Shown here: one piece after another, positions 32,568 through 41,163 of the stretch
How positions within the stretch are numbered: the first letter of the stretch is position 1
How the letters are laid out: every line of letters starts with the position of its first letter
NCBI RefSeq assembly: GCF_008039615.1
Contig: NZ_VDUZ01000022.1
Span: 62,001 to 126,000 of the forward strand
Length of the DNA stretch: 64,000 bases
Origin: Vineibacter terrae
GTDB lineage: Bacteria; Pseudomonadota; Alphaproteobacteria; Reyranellales; Reyranellaceae
Reading direction: 5' to 3'
Notes under the pieces: model-generated
What the model was told of the DNA's origin: nothing
The model's input: only the letters and a program-made list of their open reading frames with translations
Databases searched by the model: none
Made by a program: the position numbers and the translations under genes

Positions 32568-33983
32568 TCAATGCGCGAGCGGATAGACCGCCTCCCAGAA
32601 TTTCCATGGCCTGGGGTAGGCCTCGCGCAGCCGCTCGACGAAGGTGTCGTGCGCTTCCCAATCCGGCTCGGTGCCGGCGGGCGGCTCCAGCGCCGCGCAT
32701 TCGGCCAGCGCCAGCGCCGCCTTCTCGATCAGGTGCGGCAGCCCGCGCCGCAGCACGCCCTGGATGGCCAGGCGCAGGGCGACCACCGCCGCAAGCGGAT
32801 GGCGCAAGCGCAGCACCTCGCCGGCGCTGAACAGCATGTCGGGCGGCGTGGCGCCGAACTCGGTGCTGCGGCTGCGCACCAGACGCGCGACGCTGTCGAT
32901 ATCAGGCCAGGCGAGCAGGAAGGCCAGGGCGTCAGTGGCGGACTTGGCGTCCAGGACATGCGCCATCGCGCGCTGCTCGGCTTCGAAATCAGCAAAATCG
33001 GGCAGGTGCCTGAGGTAATCCTTCAGCATCTCCCTGTCGAGATGCCGCTCGAAATGCTGCCAGCGCAGGGCTTGTGCTTCCTCCCGCTGGCCCAGGGATT
33101 CCAGCGCCGCCAATCGCAGATCGAGCGTCGGGATCAGGCGGTTGTGGTAACGGCCGTCGTCGAGCCACGCCAGCGCCTCGGCGCCGCGGCCAGCCCGCAC
33201 CAGCCGTTCGACAATGGCGCGCACGTTGACCTGGGCCCGCGGCTGCGCCTTCTCCAGCGCGATGTAGCCGTCGACGTCGCCCAGGAGGTCGGCGATCTCG
33301 CCTAGCTGGCGGCGCAAGCGCCAGGCATGCGTGCCCGACCGGTAGGCCGGCTTGCCGGCGGCGCCCCAGCGGCCGCCGGCAAGCTCGGCCGGCAGCTCCT
33401 TCAACGCCGCCTTCAGGCGTGCGCGCACCGTCTGCAGGCCGGCCGCGCCCAGCGCGGGCGCAAGGACCGTCAGCACGTTGGGAAAGGCGTCGTCCTCGCG
33501 GCCGGCGCAGTCGATCGCCAGCGCCACGAGCTCGTCCGGGTCGGGCGGCGCCGCGCGCCACAGGCGCACCAGGTCGGCCAGCACGGCGGCCAGCCAGGCG
33601 CTGACCTGCTCGCGTGGCGGCGGCGCGCGGCGCACGATGGCAGGACCGAGCGCAAGCATGTGCCGAAGCAGGCCGATCGCGGCGGCAGGATCGGTCGCCG
33701 CGATCGTGTCCTGGCGCAGCTGCTCCAGCTCACGGACCAGGGCTTTCGCGCCTTCCCGGTCGACCTCGCGTCCCTTGGCCAGCATCAGCAGGCGCCGGTC
33801 GATATAGTCGTGCAGCTCGCCTTCGCCCGATGCGGCCGCCAGCGTGCGGGTCAGGGTTTCTCGCAGGAGCCGGTCGTGGCGCGCCTGCTCGACCAGCAGC
33901 GCCGCCAGCCGCGATGCCCCCAGCTTTTCGAGGTTGGCCACAGTGATGCCGGTGGGGCTGCGCTTGATCGTCGTCTTCGGCAA
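32568..33983 (-). CDS. Alpha-helical repeat protein, DUF6880-like
   Basis: About 471 residues, almost entirely Leu/Ala/Arg-rich helices with TPR-like spacing (for example ALAWLDDGRYHNR, LAALESLGQREEAQALRW). The N-terminal LEKLGASRLAALLVEQARHD and the AYPRPWKFWEAVYP end resemble the uncharacterised DUF6880 family. No catalytic motif is visible; a scaffold role is only a guess. The start is inferred as TTG 33983 (LPKTTIKRS) with G-rich sequence upstream; a TTG at 34010 or a GTG further inside are alternatives. Divergent from xdhA. Confidence 0.7.
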   Translation of the reverse strand: MPKTTIKRSPTGITVANLEKLGASRLAALLVEQARHDRLLRETLTRTLAAASGEGELHDYIDRRLLMLAKGREVDREGAKALVRELEQLRQDTIAATDPAAAIGLLRHMLALGPAIVRRAPPPREQVSAWLAAVLADLVRLWRAAPPDPDELVALAIDCAGREDDAFPNVLTVLAPALGAAGLQTVRARLKAALKELPAELAGGRWGAAGKPAYRSGTHAWRLRRQLGEIADLLGDVDGYIALEKAQPRAQVNVRAIVERLVRAGRGAEALAWLDDGRYHNRLIPTLDLRLAALESLGQREEAQALRWQHFERHLDREMLKDYLRHLPDFADFEAEQRAMAHVLDAKSATDALAFLLAWPDIDSVARLVRSRSTEFGATPPDMLFSAGEVLRLRHPLAAVVALRLAIQGVLRRGLPHLIEKAALALAECAALEPPAGTEPDWEAHDTFVERLREAYPRPWKFWEAVYPLAH

Positions 33984-34136
33984 TCCGAACCCCCAGCTCC
34001 GCTTCGGCAAAGTCGGGTATTGCAGCGGGTCGGCGAGTCGCTGTCAAATCAGTGGCTCGGCCCGGATCTTGCGATGGTCCCGGGATGGGGATCCAGGGGG
34101 ACGAAGGCTCCTGAATTGGAGGCATCGGAGCGCGGC

Positions 34137-35582
34137 ATGTCCGATCGTATCGAGTTCATCCTCAACGGCCGGCCCGTGGTGGCCGCCGGCATATCGCCGG
34201 CGATGACCCTGCTCGATTGGCTGCGCGCAGAGGCGCGGCTGACCGGCACCAAGGAGGGCTGCGCCGAGGGCGACTGCGGCGCCTGCACGGTGGTGCTTGA
34301 GCAGGCGGCCGCGCCAGGGCGGATCACCTGCGCGCCGGCCAATGCCTGCCTGGTGATGATGGGCCAGGTGCATGGCCAGGCGGTGCGCACGGTCGAGGGG
34401 CTGCGCGGGCCGGGCGGTGCACCGCATCCGGTGCAGCAGGTGCTGTCCGAAGGCGACGGCACGCAATGCGGCTACTGCACGCCGGGCATCGTGATGAGCC
34501 TCTATGCCTTCGCCACCGGCGGCGAGCCGGCCGATCCGGCACTGATGCACGACGCCTTGGCCGGCAATCTCTGCCGCTGCACCGGCTACCGCCCGATCGT
34601 GGAGGCCATGACGGCCATGACGGCCGTGGCGCAGCAGCCTGTGGTGCCGGACGGCGGGCCGGCCTATGCGCATGCGGTCCTGGGGACGTCCCAGGCGACA
34701 TTCGAGGGCGGCGCGACGCGCTTCGATGCGCCGGCGAGCCTGGATGCGCTGCTGGCCTTGCGTCGCGACTTTCCCGGCGCATGGCTGCTGGCGGGCGGAA
34801 CCGATCTGGGGCTGCGAGTCAGCCACGACCGCGACGTGCCGGACCACGTGGTGCATGTGGTGCACGTGCCGGAGCTGCAGGTCGTGTCGCTCGAGCGCGG
34901 GCGCCTGCGGGTCGGTGCCGCGGTCACCTATGCGCGCCTGCTGCAGTATCTCGATCCGGCGCTGGCGCCGGTCAGCGCCATGATACGGCGGCTGGGCTCG
35001 CGCCAGATCCGCGCTTTGGGCACGCTCGGTGGCAATGTCGGCAATGCTTCACCGATCGGCGACACGCTGCCGGTGCTGCTGGCGTTGGACGCCGTGATCC
35101 ATCTGCGCTCGGCGGCGCGGGGGCAGCGCATTGTCGGTGTCGATGATTTCTTCCTGGGATATCGCCGCACCGCGCTGGCGTCGGACGAGATCATCGAAGC
35201 CATCGACATGAAGATTCCGGATGCTGGCGATGTCTTCCATGTCGACAAGGTCTCCAAGCGGCGAGACCAGGATATCTCGGCGGTGCTGGGGGCATACTGG
35301 CTGCGGATCGAGAACGGCACGGTACGGACGGCGCGCCTGGCTTTCGGCGGCATGGCCGCGACCCCGGCACGGGCCCGCGGCGCCGAGGCGGCGCTGGTGG
35401 GGCAGCGCTGGACCGCGGCATCCGTCGAGCGCGCCGCGACGGCCCTGGCCGGCGACTTCCAGCCACTCGACGATTGGCGTGGCAGCGCCGCCTATCGCCT
35501 GTGCGTGGCCGGCAACCTGCTGCGCCGGCTTCATCTGCGGACAACGCAGCCCCATGCCGTGATCGAGGTCGACCAGCTATGA
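34137..35582 (+). CDS. xdhA: Xanthine dehydrogenase small subunit (2Fe-2S and FAD domains)
   Basis: 481 residues, the usual bacterial XdhA size. The N-terminal plant-type 2Fe-2S cluster has C42, C47, C50 (CAEGDCGAC) and C65 or C71. The second cluster uses C111, C114, C146 and C148 (CGYC and CRC). A FAD domain follows, with LLAGGTDLGL (about 220-229) and LGTLGGNVGNASPIGD (about 295-310). It passes electrons from the Mo centre of XdhB to NAD+. GGAGCGCGGC before ATG 34137 sets the start. Its stop codon overlaps the xdhB start (ATGA). The paralogous CO dehydrogenase medium subunit is ruled out by the fusion and domain order. Confidence 0.95.
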   Translation: MSDRIEFILNGRPVVAAGISPAMTLLDWLRAEARLTGTKEGCAEGDCGACTVVLEQAAAPGRITCAPANACLVMMGQVHGQAVRTVEGLRGPGGAPHPVQQVLSEGDGTQCGYCTPGIVMSLYAFATGGEPADPALMHDALAGNLCRCTGYRPIVEAMTAMTAVAQQPVVPDGGPAYAHAVLGTSQATFEGGATRFDAPASLDALLALRRDFPGAWLLAGGTDLGLRVSHDRDVPDHVVHVVHVPELQVVSLERGRLRVGAAVTYARLLQYLDPALAPVSAMIRRLGSRQIRALGTLGGNVGNASPIGDTLPVLLALDAVIHLRSAARGQRIVGVDDFFLGYRRTALASDEIIEAIDMKIPDAGDVFHVDKVSKRRDQDISAVLGAYWLRIENGTVRTARLAFGGMAATPARARGAEAALVGQRWTAASVERAATALAGDFQPLDDWRGSAAYRLCVAGNLLRRLHLRTTQPHAVIEVDQL

Positions 35583-37930
35583 CCACCGCCGATCCTGATC
35601 TGGCTGCCGGCACGGCCAAAGGCGGCGTTCACCGGGCGCAGCGCCATGACAGCGCGCTCAAGCACGCCACCGGCGAGGCGGTCTTCATCGACGACATGCC
35701 GGAGCCCGCCGGTCTGCTGCACGCGGCGCTGGTGCTGTCGCCGGTGGCGCATGGACGGCTGCGCGCGGTCGACCTGACGGCGGCGCGGGCCGCGGACGGC
35801 GTGGTTGCTGCGCTCACCGCGGCCGACGTGCCCGGCCGCAACGACATCGCCCCGGTCCGCGAGAACGAGCCGTTGTTCGCCGACGCGCTGGTGGAGCATG
35901 CCGGCCAGCCGATCGCCGCCATCGCCGCCACGTCGCTGGACGCTGCGCGGGCGGCAGCGAAGAAGGCCGTGCTCGACATCGAGGCGCTGCCGGCTGTCCT
36001 CACCATCGACCAGGCGGTGGCCCGGCAGTCATTGCTCTATCCGCCCGTGGTGATGGCGCGGGGCGATGCCGATGCGGCGCTCGGCAGCGCACCGCATCGG
36101 CTGTCCAACAGCTTCCGGGTCGGTGGGCAGGAGCACTTCTACCTGGAAGGCCAGGTGGCGCTGGCGCTTCCCGGCGAGGACGGCGATCTCATCATCCATT
36201 CCTCGACCCAGCATCCGACCGAGGTGCAGCACATCGTCGCCCGCGTCCTGGGGCTGGACTACAACCAGGTGACGGTGATGGTGCGCCGCATGGGCGGCGC
36301 CTTCGGCGGCAAGGAAAGCAACGCCTCGTGGGTCGCGGCGGCGGCGGCGCTGCTGGCGCGCGCGACCGGGCGGCCGGTCAAGCTGCGCCTGCCGCGTGCG
36401 CACGACATGGTGGCGACCGGCAAGCGCCACGGCTTTCTCTATCGCTACACGGTGGGCTTCGACGACGACGGCCGCGTGCTGGGGCTCGACGCCACGCTGG
36501 CCGCCAATGGCGGGCACAGCGTCGACCTCACGCCCGGCGTGCTGGCGCGCGCGCTCACGCATGTCGACAACGTCTACTGGGTGCCGCATATCCGCTGCAC
36601 GGGACTGGCGTGCAAGACCAACACGGTTTCCAACACCGCCTTCCGCGGCTTCGGCGGCCCGCAGGGCGTCGTGGTGATGGAGGATGCCATCGGCCGCATC
36701 GCGCATGCGCTCGGCAAGACGGCCGAAGCGGTGCGTGCCGTCAACTTCTACGGCGAGGGCAAAGACGACGAGACGCCGTATGGACAGAAGGTCGAGGACA
36801 ACCTGATCCGGCGCTGCGTGGCGCAGGTGGCGCGCGATTCAGACTGGGATCAGCGCCGGGCCGGGATCGACGCCTTCAACCGCGGCAGCGCGGTGATCAA
36901 GCGCGGGCTGGGACAGTTTCCGCTGAAGTTCGGCATCTCCTTCAACATCCCGAGCATGAACCAGGCCGGCGCCCTGGTGCACGTCTACAGCGACGGCTCG
37001 GTCCGCCTGAACCATGGCGGCACGGAGATGGGGCAGGGGCTGTTCGTGAAGGTGGCGCAGGTCGTCGCCGAGGTGTTCCAGGTCGACCTCGACCGCATCC
37101 GGGTGACCGCCACCTCGACCGGCGAGGTGCCCAATACGTCGCCGACGGCCGCGTCGACCGGGTCCGACCTCAACGGCTGGGCGGCCTTCGCCGCGGCCAA
37201 CACGATCCGGCAGCGCATGGCCGCGTTCGCCGCCGGCCATTTCGACGTGCCCGAGGACACGATCGCATTTCGCGACAACCACGTGCATGTCACGCGTCCG
37301 GGCGACAACCGCGTGATGGCATTCGGCGAGCTGGCGCGGTTGTGCCACCAAGACCGCGTGTCGCTGTCGGCAACCGGCTTCTACAAGACCCCCAAGATCC
37401 ACTGGGACGCGGAGAAGATGAACGGACGGCCGTTCTTCTACTTCTCCTACGGTGCTGCCGTCGCCGAGGTCGCGATCGACACGCTGACCGGCGAGATGCG
37501 CGTGCTGCGCGTCGACCTCGTGCAGGATTGTGGCCGATCGCTCAACCCTGCGGTCGATCGCGGCCAGATCGAAGGCGCTTTCGCGCAGGGCATGGGCTGG
37601 CTGACCTGCGAGGAGCTGTGGTGGGATCCCGAGGGCCGCCTGCGCACGGCCGGTCCGTCGACCTACAAGATCCCCGGCAGCCGCGACATGCCGCCGATCT
37701 TCAACGTCAGGATCCTGCAGGACGCGCCGGCGCGCGAAGCCACCATCTTCCGCTCCAAGGCGATCGGCGAGCCGCCGCTGATGCTGGCCACGGCGGTGTG
37801 GACCGCCTTGAAGGATGCCATCGCCAGCGTCGTGGACCACCAGGTGCCGGTGACCCTGGACGCGCCGGCAACGCCCGAGCGTGTCCTGATGACGGTGCAG
37901 GCCGTGCGGCAGGGGCGTCGCACGATCTGA
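35579..37930 (+). CDS. xdhB: Xanthine dehydrogenase molybdenum-binding subunit
   Basis: 783 residues, the standard XdhB length. Moco/active-site motifs are complete: GGQEHFYLEGQ (about 183-193), RMGGAFGGKE (about 239-248), AFRGFGGPQG (about 355-364), GGTEMGQGL and the catalytic Glu in KAIGEPPLML near the C-terminus. Oxidises hypoxanthine and xanthine to urate. Translationally coupled to xdhA. XdhC, the cofactor-insertion factor often found next, is not in the window. The product urate would be used by PuuD at 57651. Confidence 0.96.
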   Translation: MTTADPDLAAGTAKGGVHRAQRHDSALKHATGEAVFIDDMPEPAGLLHAALVLSPVAHGRLRAVDLTAARAADGVVAALTAADVPGRNDIAPVRENEPLFADALVEHAGQPIAAIAATSLDAARAAAKKAVLDIEALPAVLTIDQAVARQSLLYPPVVMARGDADAALGSAPHRLSNSFRVGGQEHFYLEGQVALALPGEDGDLIIHSSTQHPTEVQHIVARVLGLDYNQVTVMVRRMGGAFGGKESNASWVAAAAALLARATGRPVKLRLPRAHDMVATGKRHGFLYRYTVGFDDDGRVLGLDATLAANGGHSVDLTPGVLARALTHVDNVYWVPHIRCTGLACKTNTVSNTAFRGFGGPQGVVVMEDAIGRIAHALGKTAEAVRAVNFYGEGKDDETPYGQKVEDNLIRRCVAQVARDSDWDQRRAGIDAFNRGSAVIKRGLGQFPLKFGISFNIPSMNQAGALVHVYSDGSVRLNHGGTEMGQGLFVKVAQVVAEVFQVDLDRIRVTATSTGEVPNTSPTAASTGSDLNGWAAFAAANTIRQRMAAFAAGHFDVPEDTIAFRDNHVHVTRPGDNRVMAFGELARLCHQDRVSLSATGFYKTPKIHWDAEKMNGRPFFYFSYGAAVAEVAIDTLTGEMRVLRVDLVQDCGRSLNPAVDRGQIEGAFAQGMGWLTCEELWWDPEGRLRTAGPSTYKIPGSRDMPPIFNVRILQDAPAREATIFRSKAIGEPPLMLATAVWTALKDAIASVVDHQVPVTLDAPATPERVLMTVQAVRQGRRTI

Positions 37931-37936
37931 TGGTGC

Positions 37937-38545
37937 CTACCGGGCGCGCGTCCGCGCGAACAGGCGCTCGAACAGCAGCGGCAGCGTGCGGTCGATCTCG
38001 CGGCGGGCGGCCTTCTCATCCTTGGCTTCGTTGATCCATAGGACCGCCTCGTTGAGCGCCCCCGACAGCAGGTAGGTCATGATCTCAGGCGACAGCGCCG
38101 GATCGGGTTGCTCGGCCAGCATGGCCTCGACGCCGGCGCGCAGGGTGCGCATGGCGTGCCGGCCGTCGATCTCGCGCCAGCGGTGCCAGCCCAGCGCCGC
38201 CGGCGCGTCGATCAGGTAGATGCGCCGCGCCGGCGGCTCGAGGCAGGCGTCGAGGAAGGCGTGCGTGCCGCGCAGCAGGGCGTCGAAGGCGTCCTTGGCC
38301 GGCATCGACGCGGCATCGATCCGGTCGGCGATCCCACGCGCCACATCGTCGACCACGGCCTCGAACAGCGCCCGCTTGTCGCGGAAATGATAGTACAGCG
38401 CCCCGCGCGTGACCGCGGCGCGCCGGACGATGTCCTCGGTCGCGGCATCGGCATAGCCCGTCGCCGTGAACACGCGACGCGCCTCGCGCAGCAGCGCCGC
38501 GCGCGTGGCCGCGTGCTGCTCGGCCTTGGTCTTCGCTCTTGACAT
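37937..38545 (-). CDS. TetR-family transcriptional repressor
   Basis: 202 residues. The N-terminal HTH (about 14-60) has the classical pattern LLREARRVFTATGYADAAT, DIVRRAAVTRGALYYHFRDK. The ligand domain is divergent and helical. The convergent neighbour is xdhB (6 nt apart). Two palindromes immediately upstream of the ATG are its likely operators, giving autorepression and control of the divergent GFA gene. Ligand unknown. Confidence 0.93.
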   Translation of the reverse strand: MSRAKTKAEQHAATRAALLREARRVFTATGYADAATEDIVRRAAVTRGALYYHFRDKRALFEAVVDDVARGIADRIDAASMPAKDAFDALLRGTHAFLDACLEPPARRIYLIDAPAALGWHRWREIDGRHAMRTLRAGVEAMLAEQPDPALSPEIMTYLLSGALNEAVLWINEAKDEKAARREIDRTLPLLFERLFARTRAR

Positions 38546-38547
38546 AC

Positions 38548-38589
38548 ATACAGCCTGTATTTATTTTCCATCACATACAGACTGTATGT
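38548..38589. promoter_or_regulatory. Twin TetR operators
   Basis: ATACAG-C-CTGTAT (38548-38560) and ACATACAG-A-CTGTATGT (38573-38589) are perfect palindromes sharing the core ATACAGnCTGTAT, with centres 27 bp apart. They fill the gap between the TetR start (38545) and the divergent gene start (38622), the standard place for TetR-family sites. Confidence 0.85.
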
Positions 38590-38621
38590 AAAACCTGGAC
38601 CTTGCAACGCGCGAGGCGATC

Positions 38622-39032
38622 ATGACGGAGCAGACACGCGAGGGCGGCTGCCAGTGCGGCGCCATCCGGTATCGGATCACGGGCGAGGCGGCCTTCGCGG
38701 CCGTCTGCCATTGCGCGATGTGCCGTCGCGCGCACGCCGCACCGAGCGTCGCCTGGGCGATGTTCGAGGAGTCGCAGGTGCGGTTCGTGGCCGACCGTCC
38801 GAAAACCTATGCCTCCTCGGCGGAGGCGCAGCGCGGCTTCTGTCCGGCGTGCGGCACCCAGATCTGCTTCACGGCGTCGTTCATTCCCGGCCTGATCGAC
38901 ATCGCCATCGGCAGCCTGGACCAGCCCGAGACCCTGTCGCCCACGCTGCACTACTGGGACTCGCGGCGGCTGCCGTGGGTGCATATCGGCGATGATTGGC
39001 CGCGGTTCCCCGAGCTCCCACCGGTCGGATGA
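38622..39032 (+). CDS. GFA-family zinc protein
   Basis: 136 residues. The glutathione-dependent formaldehyde-activating (GFA/CENP-V) fold: CQCGAIRY (about 10-17), CHCAMCRR (about 30-37) and FCPACGTQICF (about 73-83) supply the two zinc sites. Members bind glutathione adducts or aldehydes, but most are uncharacterised and the formaldehyde activity is not general. GAGGCGATC precedes the ATG. Divergent from, and probably repressed by, the TetR gene. Confidence 0.9.
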   Translation: MTEQTREGGCQCGAIRYRITGEAAFAAVCHCAMCRRAHAAPSVAWAMFEESQVRFVADRPKTYASSAEAQRGFCPACGTQICFTASFIPGLIDIAIGSLDQPETLSPTLHYWDSRRLPWVHIGDDWPRFPELPPVG

Positions 39033-39042
39033 AGCGGCTGCC

Positions 39043-39249
39043 CTACGGCCGGCGCAAACCGGTGGGCGGGCGGTCCTGGTTCAGCTTCGTATACTCATGG
39101 TTGCCGACGCAGGCCGCTGGCTTGCCGTTGGGCGCGGCGTAGACCTCGACGCGCTCACCTTCTTCGACGATCAGCAGGATACCCGGTCCGTACCAGACAC
39201 CACGGTTGAAAGCTTCGTATCCCGGCTCGACAAAGAACGTCTTGCTCAT
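39043..39249 (-). CDS. Small hypothetical protein
   Basis: 68 residues from ATG 39249 (MSKTFFVEPGYEAFNRGVW), with G-rich but non-canonical sequence upstream. Contains a short beta-rich stretch (GPGILLIVEEGERVEVY) and no known motif. Convergent with the GFA gene (10 nt apart). The 170 nt upstream are unusually AT-rich and hold TTGCAACTGCAA (39326-39337), which could be promoter and operator. No family recognised; it may still be a real gene. Confidence 0.5.
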   Translation of the reverse strand: MSKTFFVEPGYEAFNRGVWYGPGILLIVEEGERVEVYAAPNGKPAACVGNHEYTKLNQDRPPTGLRRP

Positions 39250-39419
39250 CGCCCCGCCACCCCTGGATCGACCACACGTCGGCACAACTTGACGCTGCGT
39301 GCGGCTGCTTATGTACATATTGCCGTTGCAACTGCAAGTATATATTGCCAGCCGGGATTTCGATCTACATATGGTGGATCGGTGCAGCGATTTACCCAAA
39401 CATATGCGCCGGCAGATCG

Positions 39420-40205
39420 TCACCGAGCCGCCGTGCGGCCTTCGACGGCAACAGCGATGTCATTGGCGGTGTGCTGCAAGGCGCCGAGATAGCGATCCAC
39501 CGTCTCGTCGACGGAGAGCGCGCGCTGGAAGAAGCGCAATGACAGGCAAGCTAGCACGGCGCCGTCCCGCAGGATGGGCACCGCCAGGCCGGTATACTTG
39601 CTGCGGTCGGGCGGTGTGATGGCGTAGCCCTGCCGCCGGATGTCACGCAGCGCCGCCAGCAGCTGGCGGCTGTCGCGCGCCGGCGCGTTCTCCCGCCGCC
39701 GCGACGCGGCCAGCGCGCGCAGGATCATGACGCGCTCGGCGTCGGGACAGAACGCAAGGTGAGCGCGGCCCAGCGCGCTGCTCAGGATAGGGAACGAACG
39801 GTAGGTGGCAGCCGGCTCAGTCGACAGCGGACTGTCACCGATCGTGCTGTGGCGGACCTGGATGACGCCGCCTTCGAGCATGCCGAGATACAGCGGCCAG
39901 CGATGCACCTGCGTGAAGCGCTGCATCGGCAGGATGGCCGCGTCGACGACCTGGTCGCGGAAGCGGAACCCGGCCGCCAGGCGCGCCACGCGGCCGGTCA
40001 CGCGGTAGCCCAGCGTCGAGGACACCTGCTCGGCATAGCCGGCCGCGCGCAGCGCCTGCAGCAGGCGCACCAGTGTCGCTTTCGGCAGGCCGGTCTCGGC
40101 GTGCAGCAGATGCAGCGACGTGGTGGGCCGCCGATTCAGCGCCTCCAGGATGGCCAGGGCGCGCGAGATGGGACCGATCTCGCCAGGGGCAGGGGGGGTG
40201 GGCAT
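39420..40205 (-). CDS. IclR-family transcriptional regulator
   Basis: 261 residues. Winged HTH at the N-terminus (ISRALAILEALNRRP, ETGLPKATLVRLLQALRAAGY), then the IclR effector domain with SSALGRAHLAFCPDAER (about 147-163), RRQGYAITPPD and GLAVPILRDGAVLACLSLRF. Small carboxylic or aromatic acids are typical effectors. The ATG at 40205 is chosen because the operator palindrome ends 2 nt upstream and the next in-frame start would lie beyond it. Divergent from the TauD-family gene it probably controls. Confidence 0.92.
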   Translation of the reverse strand: MPTPPAPGEIGPISRALAILEALNRRPTTSLHLLHAETGLPKATLVRLLQALRAAGYAEQVSSTLGYRVTGRVARLAAGFRFRDQVVDAAILPMQRFTQVHRWPLYLGMLEGGVIQVRHSTIGDSPLSTEPAATYRSFPILSSALGRAHLAFCPDAERVMILRALAASRRRENAPARDSRQLLAALRDIRRQGYAITPPDRSKYTGLAVPILRDGAVLACLSLRFFQRALSVDETVDRYLGALQHTANDIAVAVEGRTAAR

Positions 40206-40207
40206 GA

Positions 40208-40222
40208 TTCCGTAATACGGAA
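40208..40222. promoter_or_regulatory. IclR-type operator palindrome
   Basis: TTCCGTA-A-TACGGAA is a perfect 7-1-7 palindrome lying directly upstream of the IclR start codon and in the shared intergenic region with the dioxygenase gene at 40291. TTCCG/CGGAA arms are common in IclR-family sites. Confidence 0.75.
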
Positions 40223-40290
40223 ACTGCCAAGATTCCTCTGCGCTGTCACCGCCAGCGGTGAGAGAGTCGGGCCGACAAACGGAGGGACGC

Positions 40291-41121
40291 ATGGCCTACC
40301 AGACGATCGAGGTGCACAAGCTCAACCCGGTGATTGGCGCCGAGATCGCCGGCGTCGACCTGTCACGGCCGCTGGGCAACCAGCAGTTCCAGGAGATCCA
40401 CGACGCGCTGGCGGAAAACCTGGTGATCTTCTTCCGTGACCAGAAGATCACGCCCGACCAGCACAAGGATTTCGGGCGCCGCTTCGGCAAGCTGCACATT
40501 CATCCGGCGTCCGGCCGGACGCTGGAGGGACATCCCGAACTCCTGGTGATCGCCGCCGACGAGAATTCCAAGCGCGTCGCCGGCGAGGACTGGCATTCGG
40601 ACGTGTCGTTCGAGGCTGAGCCGCCGATGGGCAGCATCCTTTACCTGACCGAGGTGCCGCCGTCCGGCGGCGGCGATACCATGTTCGCCAGCATGTATGC
40701 TGCCTATGAAGCCTTGTCAGACCGCATGAAGGCGTATCTCGAGGGCCTTACGGCAATCCACGACAGCCGGCATGTGTTCGGCGGGGCCTACGGCGATCGC
40801 GCGGACAAGGTGCTGCCGCGCAACGAGCATCCGGTGATCCGCACCCATCCCGTCACCGGCCGCAAGGGGTTGTTCGTCAATCGTGGCTTCACCACCCGGA
40901 TCGTGGGCCTGCCGCGTCCCGAGAGCGCGGCGCTGCTGGAGTTCCTGTATCGTCATGTCGAGACGCCGGAATTCCACTGCCGCTTCCGCTGGCGCGCCAA
41001 TTCGATCGCCTTCTGGGACAACCGCTGCGCCCAGCACCATGCGCTGTTCGACTACCACCCGCACCGCCGCTACGGCCATCGCGTGACGGTCTGCGGCGAC
41101 CGCCCGTTCTACAGGGCATGA
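40291..41121 (+). CDS. TauD/TfdA-family Fe(II)/2-oxoglutarate dioxygenase
   Basis: 276 residues, the usual TauD size. Iron ligands H102 and D104 (WHSDVSFE) and H249 in WDNRCAQH; the 2-oxoglutarate Arg is R264 in HRVTV. PSGGGDTMFASMYAAYEAL (about 124-142) and HPVTGRKGLFVNRGFT are typical of the taurine/2,4-D branch. GGAGGG precedes the ATG at 40291. Transcribed away from the IclR regulator across the palindrome. The substrate is not readable; sulfonates, phenoxy acids and quaternary amines are all known in the family. Clearly a different subgroup from the copy at 796. Confidence 0.93.
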   Translation: MAYQTIEVHKLNPVIGAEIAGVDLSRPLGNQQFQEIHDALAENLVIFFRDQKITPDQHKDFGRRFGKLHIHPASGRTLEGHPELLVIAADENSKRVAGEDWHSDVSFEAEPPMGSILYLTEVPPSGGGDTMFASMYAAYEALSDRMKAYLEGLTAIHDSRHVFGGAYGDRADKVLPRNEHPVIRTHPVTGRKGLFVNRGFTTRIVGLPRPESAALLEFLYRHVETPEFHCRFRWRANSIAFWDNRCAQHHALFDYHPHRRYGHRVTVCGDRPFYRA

Positions 41122-41125
41122 GCTG

Positions 41126-41159
41126 GAGAGGGCGCGATCCTTCCGGAGCGCGCCCTCTC
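41126..41159. terminator. 11-bp hairpin between convergent genes
   Basis: GAGAGGGCGCG (41126-41136) pairs with CGCGCCCTCTC (41149-41159) around a 12-nt loop, in the 42-nt gap between the convergent dioxygenase and thiolase stop codons. Likely a bidirectional stop, although no U-tract is present. Confidence 0.65.
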
Positions 41160-41163
41160 GCCA

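Noticed and set aside
34137-37930. CO dehydrogenase or nicotine-type hydroxylase instead of xanthine dehydrogenase
   Set aside because: The two-subunit layout with 2Fe-2S plus FAD fused in one chain, and the KAIGEPPL-type active site, match XdhAB.
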